From: an uncultured Clostridium sp.
GTDB taxonomy: Bacteria; Bacillota; Clostridia; Lachnospirales; Anaerotignaceae
Direction: 5' to 3'
Assembly: GCA_947246775.1 (NCBI GenBank)
Contig: CAMXTM010000030.1
Coordinates: 1 to 12,106, forward strand
Length of the DNA: 12,106 nucleotides
Shown: positions 7,793-12,106 of the stretch, piece by piece
Layout: every line of letters starts with the position of its first letter
Position numbering within the stretch: position 1 is the first letter of the stretch
Notes under the pieces: model-generated
Database searches by the model: none
What the model was told of the DNA's origin: nothing
What the model saw: only the letters and a program-made list of their open reading frames with translations
Made by a program: the position numbers and the translations under genes

Positions 7793-9197
7793 TCATCCTT
7801 TCATATAGCTTAGGAAATACCTCTGATATTGTCTTTGGTGCTTGCAAGACATCAGTATATAATGATTGAAAACGCAAACCATTTCTTTCCATAATATTGC
7901 TGACACCATCTTGAATCATCTTTTTATGAGTAGACAATTTTTCTGGATAATATAATTGCATATCCACATTTTCTTCTCTTGAAAGAAGAATCATTTCAAA
8001 ATAGCCTACGTCCTTAATGTCAAATTTAATAAACAATCTGATTTGTTTTTCTCTTTCTCCATTGCTGCTATTGTTATTACCTGACTGGTCATCAGGGTCA
8101 ATCCACACTTCTGAAAACATCAGTCTGCCTCCAATATCTGCTGGAATCATTAAGTGAAGTAAAGGCATATAGACGCTTTCATTTAGTAAAAGAGAATTGA
8201 TAATATTGGCAAAAACAGTTTTTGCTTCATAAGTAGATTCCGTACCATTCATTCCTCTTTCTAATATTTCTGTTAGTTTATCCATAAGAGTATATTGTTC
8301 TGTGGCTCTTTCAAACTCTGTATTTGCTAATATTTTTTCTAACTGCGCTGGTGAAATATCACCCAGTTTTTCTCTCACACTTCCAAAGGTCATAAGCTGA
8401 GAAAATGCCTTTAAAAAAGCAGATTTTTCTCCATTTTCATAGCGAGCAATATTGAGTGTGAGCATGGTCATCCAGTCTCTTGCTTTTCCTAAATCATATG
8501 TTGCACTAACATATTTTGACAAATAAGGTATGATTTCATTTTTCAGCACTGCTGTGTTAGCAGTAGTATCTCCTTGTTCACTTCCAGTATATAACTTAGC
8601 CATCAATTCTGCAAGAGTATCACCATAACTTCTTGGGATAGATTGTTTAATATTTTGTAAATTTTGCATAATTTGGTTCATTAAGTGAGGTCCTGCCGAC
8701 ATATCATTATAGCGTTTTAAAAAGTCTAATATATTTGTTTTTAGCTCAACAGAGGGTGTTTGGTCTAATATTTGCCTTAAAACGTTAAAAAATGCCCCTT
8801 TAAATTTAACAGCAGAAGCAGCTTGATTTTTTAAAAAATAAACAAGTTCTCCTTCTGTCATTTTGAGCATTTCCATAAAATTTGAAATTTCCTCTGTAAA
8901 ATTTTCCCCCATACCAGAACTAACTACAATGCCCATACGAGAATAAATCAAATCTGTAATCATTTGCGTCAGACCAGGAGTGTCACGCACCATTTGCATA
9001 AATGTTTCATAATTCGAATCATAGTTGAGTGCCTTCCTTTGTGTGTCTGCTGATACACCTTCCCTGCCGTCAGGTCTAACCACTTTAGACGGATTTACTA
9101 TATTTTGTATGCTAGGGTCATTCTCTCTTATAGGATTTGTCCTTGTAGAATTTTCCATTCCATTCAAGGGAGTTGTCACTTTCAATAAATCTGCCAC
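7770..9197 (-). CDS. FliK/YlqG-like protein, putative flagellar hook-length control homologue
   Basis: A soluble protein of about 475 residues with no signal peptide or membrane span. Most of it is predicted helical and unrecognised. The last ~90 residues resemble the FliK C-terminal (Flg_hook) fold: IRLFIKFDIKDVGYFEMILL, then a polar turn, VDMQLYYPEK, a helix ending in NIMERNGLRF, and SLYTDV. The assignment leans on context, since the next gene encodes an FlhB C-terminal-like protein, the natural FliK partner, and the same pairing (ylqG-ylqH) exists in Bacillus subtilis. The classical proline/glutamine-rich FliK ruler is not obvious. The first in-frame start is GTG at 9204-9206 with no good ribosome binding site. 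I chose GTG at 9195-9197, three codons later, because AGGTGA lies 5 nt before it. First gene of the four-gene operon and divergent from cheA. Confidence 0.6.
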   Translation of the reverse strand: MADLLKVTTPLNGMENSTRTNPIRENDPSIQNIVNPSKVVRPDGREGVSADTQRKALNYDSNYETFMQMVRDTPGLTQMITDLIYSRMGIVVSSGMGENFTEEISNFMEMLKMTEGELVYFLKNQAASAVKFKGAFFNVLRQILDQTPSVELKTNILDFLKRYNDMSAGPHLMNQIMQNLQNIKQSIPRSYGDTLAELMAKLYTGSEQGDTTANTAVLKNEIIPYLSKYVSATYDLGKARDWMTMLTLNIARYENGEKSAFLKAFSQLMTFGSVREKLGDISPAQLEKILANTEFERATEQYTLMDKLTEILERGMNGTESTYEAKTVFANIINSLLLNESVYMPLLHLMIPADIGGRLMFSEVWIDPDDQSGNNNSSNGEREKQIRLFIKFDIKDVGYFEMILLSREENVDMQLYYPEKLSTHKKMIQDGVSNIMERNGLRFQSLYTDVLQAPKTISEVFPKLYERMNAVNVRI

Positions 9198-9206
9198 TTT
9201 TTTCAC

Positions 9207-9295
9207 CTACACTTTAATAAAATTTATACTATTATTTTTTTTCATAACCTGCCGATATAGATACTAGATAATAAAAACGTATGAGGGGTGTAAGT
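9207..9295. promoter_or_regulatory. Divergent promoter region between the export/surface operon and cheA
   Basis: An A+T-rich spacer that must hold promoters for both directions. For the minus strand there is a TATAAA box at 9223-9228 without a recognisable -35; transcription from it would give a very short leader, which fits the later GTG start of the FliK-like gene. For the plus strand see the SigD-like box at 9251-9258. An 8-base T run at 9233-9240 separates the two boxes. No operator-like inverted repeat was recognised. Confidence 0.45.
9251..9258 (+). promoter_or_regulatory. SigD (sigma-28) -10 box candidate for cheA
   Basis: GCCGATAT matches the flagellar sigma factor -10 consensus (GCCGATAA, or CCGATAT in Bacillus) and lies 37 bases before the cheA start, a normal distance. 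The expected TAAA about 15 bases upstream is not present; that position falls at the edge of a T run. The call rests on the -10 match plus the chemotaxis gene downstream. Confidence 0.42.
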
Positions 9296-11404
9296 ATGGA
9301 TAACGGCATGGAAAATATGCTAGATATGTACCTTTTTGAAACAAATTCACTTTTAGAGCAGCTTGATGAAGTCCTTCTTGATGCCGAAAAAGCTGATACT
9401 TTTACAAGTGATAGTGTAAACGAGATTTTCCGCATCATGCACACGATTAAGGGTTCTTCTGCTATGATGGAATTTTCTTCTTTGATGACAATTGCACATC
9501 GTATTGAAGATTTATTTTTTTTCATTCGCGAGAACACCATTGATAGTATTGATGAAGAACATAAAAAAGAACTTTTCAATCTTATGTTTTTTTCCACCGA
9601 TATGCTTCGTGCAGAAGTGGAAAAACTAGAAAATAACGAGCCACTTACCAATAATGTCGACAGTTTTGTTGAAAAAGTTAATAGCTTTTTGAACAAAATC
9701 AGTAATAAAACAGATGAACCAGTATCAGATGTACAAGAAGATGACAGTAATGAAAAATCAGAAAATTCCTCTACCAGTTTACCAAATGATGGTTCAGGTG
9801 CATTTTTAAAAGTTATATTTGATGAAGGCTGTGGTATGGAAAATCTACGTGCCTTTATGTTAGTAACTTCTATAAAAGATATTTATGAAAATTTAACATT
9901 TTATCCACCTGATGTAGAAACAAATTCTGATACAGCGGCAATCATTGTTGAAAAGGGATTTCTTTTAGGCTTTGACACAAAAGAGAGATTGCAAGCGGCA
10001 TTAGATGCTGTGCAAAATTCTGGTAACGTGCAATCTTATGAGATATTGATACCACCACAAGTTGAAAAAGAAGATGAAAAATCTGTTGCAGAAGAAAATA
10101 AACCATCTGTGCAAAAGCATGCTGATGCAGCTCCTGCACAAAAAGTACAAGCTCCTGCACAAAACGCACAAGCTTCTGGACAAAATGCGAATGTAACACA
10201 TGTTGGTACAAATAAGCAAAGTTTAATTAGTGTAAATCTTTCTAAACTAGACAAATTGATGGATTTGATGGGTGAGCTTGTTATTACAGAATCTATGGTA
10301 ACATCTTGTCCAGAATTGCAAGGACTTAAACTGGATAATTTTACAAAATCTGCTCGTCAATTAAGAAAATTAACAGATGATTTACAAGACACTGTTATGT
10401 CTATTCGTATGATTCCTGTAGCTGGCGCATTCCAAAAAATGAATCGTATTGTAAGAGATATGAGTAAGAGTCTAAATAAAAATGTTCACTTAACTATCAT
10501 TGGAGAAAATACAGAAGTAGATAAGACAATTGTAGATACTATTAGTGACCCTATTATGCATATGGTTAGAAATTCAATGGATCATGGTATTGAAGAAACA
10601 GTAGAAGAAAGAATCCAAGCAGGTAAAGAAGCACAAGGTGAAATCATACTTTCTGCGGAACATACAGGAAGTGAAGTTATCATTACAATACAAGATGATG
10701 GTAAAGGAGCAGACCCTGCAAAAATATTGGAAAAAGCAAGAAGAAATGGACTTTTGACCAAACCAGAGAGTGAATACTCTCAAAAAGAAGCTTTAGCCTT
10801 TTTGATGGCACCAGGCTTTTCTACTAATGAGCAAGTAACAGAATATTCTGGACGTGGCGTTGGTATGGACGTTGTGAAGAAGAATATTGAAAAACTTGGT
10901 GGTACTGTTACAATAACGAGTGAACTGGGCAAAGGTATGTGTACTACAATGAAAATTCCTTTGACACTTGCCATTGTAGATGGTATGGAAGTTTCTGTTG
11001 GAAAATCAATCTTTACCATTCCAATTTCAGATATTAAACAATCCTTTAAAATTGCTCCTGAAGAAATCATTTATGATGCACAAGGACAAGAGATTGTAAA
11101 AAGAATGGATAACTTCTATCCTATTATAAGAGTGCATAATCTTTATAATATTGAAACAGAGATTACTAACTTGGAGGAAGGTATTCTTGTTTGGGTAGGA
11201 GAAGGAGAAAAATCCTATTGCTTGTTTGTAGATGAGCTTATGGGAGAACAACAAGTTGTTGTAAAACCATTACCATCTTACTTGAGTGCATATAACATTA
11301 AACAAGCTGGCATTGGGGGCTGTACTATTTTAGGCGATGGTAATATTAGTATTATATTAGATATTACGACTCTCCATCATAATACAAGTGGTTATGCTTA
11401 CTAA
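9296..11404 (+). CDS. cheA: Chemotaxis histidine kinase CheA
   Basis: CheA autophosphorylates and passes phosphate to CheY and CheB in receptor arrays. The 702-residue product has all five domains. P1 holds the phosphorylated histidine in HTIKGSS (H49). P2 at about 170-260 is the CheY/CheB docking domain. A low-complexity A/P/Q linker with three heptapeptide repeats follows at about 279-299. P3 dimerisation starts near 309 (SLISVNLSKLDKLMDLMGEL). The P4 ATPase has the N box MVRNSMDHG (N426), DDGKGAD (467-473), GRGVGMD (519-525) and GKGM (545-548). P5 is CheW-like from about 565 to the end. All catalytic motifs look intact. The ATG at 9296 follows GAGGGGTG with 5 nt spacing; the ATG at 9281 overlaps that site and is rejected. 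cheW follows after 43 bases. Confidence 0.96.
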   Translation: MDNGMENMLDMYLFETNSLLEQLDEVLLDAEKADTFTSDSVNEIFRIMHTIKGSSAMMEFSSLMTIAHRIEDLFFFIRENTIDSIDEEHKKELFNLMFFSTDMLRAEVEKLENNEPLTNNVDSFVEKVNSFLNKISNKTDEPVSDVQEDDSNEKSENSSTSLPNDGSGAFLKVIFDEGCGMENLRAFMLVTSIKDIYENLTFYPPDVETNSDTAAIIVEKGFLLGFDTKERLQAALDAVQNSGNVQSYEILIPPQVEKEDEKSVAEENKPSVQKHADAAPAQKVQAPAQNAQASGQNANVTHVGTNKQSLISVNLSKLDKLMDLMGELVITESMVTSCPELQGLKLDNFTKSARQLRKLTDDLQDTVMSIRMIPVAGAFQKMNRIVRDMSKSLNKNVHLTIIGENTEVDKTIVDTISDPIMHMVRNSMDHGIEETVEERIQAGKEAQGEIILSAEHTGSEVIITIQDDGKGADPAKILEKARRNGLLTKPESEYSQKEALAFLMAPGFSTNEQVTEYSGRGVGMDVVKKNIEKLGGTVTITSELGKGMCTTMKIPLTLAIVDGMEVSVGKSIFTIPISDIKQSFKIAPEEIIYDAQGQEIVKRMDNFYPIIRVHNLYNIETEITNLEEGILVWVGEGEKSYCLFVDELMGEQQVVVKPLPSYLSAYNIKQAGIGGCTILGDGNISIILDITTLHHNTSGYAY
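10130..10192 (+). repeat. Three tandem 21-bp repeats in the cheA interdomain linker
   Basis: Three consecutive 21-base units encode the heptapeptides APAQKVQ, APAQNAQ and ASGQNAN. The first two units differ at few bases and the third has drifted. They lie between the P2 and P3 coding parts, where CheA proteins have a flexible tether. In-frame repeats of this size can change copy number without breaking the protein. Confidence 0.8.
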
Positions 11405-11447
11405 AAGATTGTGAACATAGAAAAGATGATATTGGAGGACTTAATAT

Positions 11448-11889
11448 ATGACTGAAGAATATAATGAAATAGACTTGGAAAAAAGCCAAGCTCTCAATTT
11501 AGAAATAAAAGAAGACCCGAAGAAATTTCTCACTTTTTTGTCAGATGGTTTAACATTTGCCATTGATGCTACAAATGTTGGTGAAATTATTACAAATTAT
11601 CCTATTACGATGGTACCAAATGTTCCTTCTTTTATTAAAGGAATCATCAATTTGAGAGGACAAATCATACCAATTATAGATATTAGAGAAAACTTGTATT
11701 ATTATATTAGATATTAATTCCACTTCTATTGGTATATTTGTAGATGGTGTATCTCATGTAGTAGATATTTATGAAAGTAATATTTCTCCTATGCCTCCAA
11801 ATAGTTCTCAAGAATTGGTAAAGGGAATGATGTCACTTTCAAACAAACAGGTAATATTATTTCTTGATTGCGAACTATTGCTACAATAG
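11448..11889 (+). pseudogene. cheW: CheW coupling protein gene broken by an internal frame-changing deletion
   Basis: CheW links CheA to chemoreceptors. The first frame reads 81 normal residues, including FLTFLSDGLTFAID and GIINLRGQIIPIIDIR with the conserved arginine R70, then runs out of frame to TAA at 11715-11717, giving an 89-residue product. From 11692 the +1 frame continues the family at once: TCIIILDINSTSIGIFVDGV, then SHVVDI, SPMPP, LVKGMMSL and a VILFLD end, stopping at TAG 11887-11889. The two halves total 146 residues. Normal CheW has about a dozen residues between IDIR and the CIIIL strand (IRFSQVDVDYND in Escherichia coli), and these are missing. A single deletion of about 35-41 bases (2 mod 3) near 11688-11692 explains both frame and length. 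The ribosome binding site GGAGG is intact. The truncated product is unlikely to fold as CheW. Confidence 0.88.
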
Positions 11890-11907
11890 CATATATAGTG
11901 GTATAAT
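11878..11907 (+). promoter_or_regulatory. Extended -10 promoter at the end of cheW
   Basis: TTGCTA at 11878-11883 and TATAAT at 11902-11907 are 18 bases apart, and the latter is preceded by TGG, giving a full extended -10 (TGGTATAAT). The -35 lies inside the last cheW codons. It would start a transcript near 11914 with a leader of about 150 bases before the next gene. Confidence 0.55.
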
Positions 11908-11998
11908 ATACTAAGATTAAAAAATAAGTATTAAAAAAATAAAAAAAACTGTCGAATTGTCAAAAAACCGCTGACATAGTATTTGTGTTTGCGATATT

Positions 11999-12026
11999 TT
12001 GACTTTTTCGATAAGTTAAATAATTT
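11999..12026 (+). promoter_or_regulatory. Second, weaker promoter candidate before cheR
   Basis: TTGACT at 11999-12004 and TAATTT at 12021-12026 with a 16-base spacer resemble a housekeeping (sigma-A) promoter and lie just before the ribosome binding site of the next gene. The A+T-rich surroundings make chance matches easy. The rest of the 11890-12062 gap holds poly-A runs and a short stem (TGTCA with TGACA, about 11959-11977), but no recognised riboswitch, terminator or coding frame. Confidence 0.3.
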
Positions 12027-12062
12027 ATTTTTTTAAAATCTTGTAGGAATAGGGGTTTATTT

Positions 12063-12106
12063 ATGCTTACAATTACAGACCAAGATTTTTTACGTCTTGT
12101 TGACTA
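12063..12106 (+). CDS. cheR: Probable chemotaxis methyltransferase CheR, first 14 codons (cut by window edge)
   Basis: Only MLTITDQDFLRLVD plus two bases is visible, so the call is tentative. The pattern (L/I)T(I/L)(T/S)D.(D/E)F..L.(D/Y) at the extreme N-terminus is typical of clostridial CheR, which methylates glutamates on chemoreceptors, and the position after cheA-cheW fits. The ATG at 12063-12065 follows AGGGG with 7 nt spacing. Another gene with a similar first helix cannot be excluded. Confidence 0.45.
   Translation, partial: MLTITDQDFLRLVD

Noticed and set aside
9281..9295. Earlier ATG start for cheA at 9281
   Set aside because: It would place the GAGGGGTG ribosome binding site inside the coding sequence and has no site of its own; family alignment starts at the later ATG.
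9232..9696. 154-residue minus-strand frame opposite the start of cheA
   Set aside because: It lies over the conserved P1 domain of CheA, its product is serine-rich low-complexity sequence of the kind made by antisense frames, and there is no ribosome binding site.
11680..11720. Programmed ribosomal frameshift in cheW
   Set aside because: No slippery heptamer of the usual type is at the junction, and about a dozen conserved residues are missing, which frameshifting cannot restore.
1..12106. tRNA or rRNA genes, CRISPR arrays, insertion sequences, prophage or defence genes
   Set aside because: No cloverleaf, regular spaced repeats, transposase or recombinase motifs, or terminal inverted repeats were recognised on either strand.

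Overview
The window looks like the chromosome of an A+T-rich, Gram-positive, flagellated anaerobe of the class Clostridia, possibly Lachnospirales. The support is: strong AGGAGG-type ribosome binding sites, TTG and GTG starts, a RecU-type Holliday junction resolvase (a Firmicutes marker), an SLH-anchored surface protein, a CheA with a P2 domain, and a stand-alone FlhB C-terminal-like protein. The genus cannot be named from this sequence alone.

Layout. From 1 to 2076 three housekeeping genes run on the minus strand in the order queG (epoxyqueuosine reductase), recU (28-base overlap with queG) and tldD (cut by the window edge, with its own extended -10 promoter). A strong hairpin at 2093-2122 separates them from the next unit. 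From 2143 to about 9200 a tight four-gene minus-strand operon reads: FliK-like protein, FlhB C-terminal-like protein, PilZ-like protein, then a 1565-residue SLH surface protein. Neighbours overlap or lie within about 40 bases, and the PilZ stop overlaps the surface-protein start as ATGA. From about 9296 to the right edge a divergent plus-strand chemotaxis cluster holds cheA, a broken cheW and the first 14 codons of a probable cheR.

How the genes may work together. The divergent region at 9207-9295 sits between a flagellar export/surface operon and the chemotaxis operon, and carries a good SigD (sigma-28) -10 box facing cheA. The FliK-like and FlhB-C-like pair points to control of type III flagellar export. 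The PilZ-like protein, a family that usually binds cyclic di-GMP, is translationally coupled to a very large wall-anchored protein built of Fn3/Ig-like modules. This suggests, as inference, a link between second-messenger sensing and cell-surface or adhesion state. The cheW copy has lost about a dozen codons and its reading frame, so signalling here would need another CheW or CheV elsewhere.

The most unusual points are the cheW internal deletion; a hairpin upstream of queG whose 5' arm and loop are perfectly complementary over 8 nt to the queG Shine-Dalgarno sequence; and the PilZ/SLH coupling with a degenerate RxxxR motif. No RNA genes, CRISPR arrays, insertion sequences or prophage genes were recognised.
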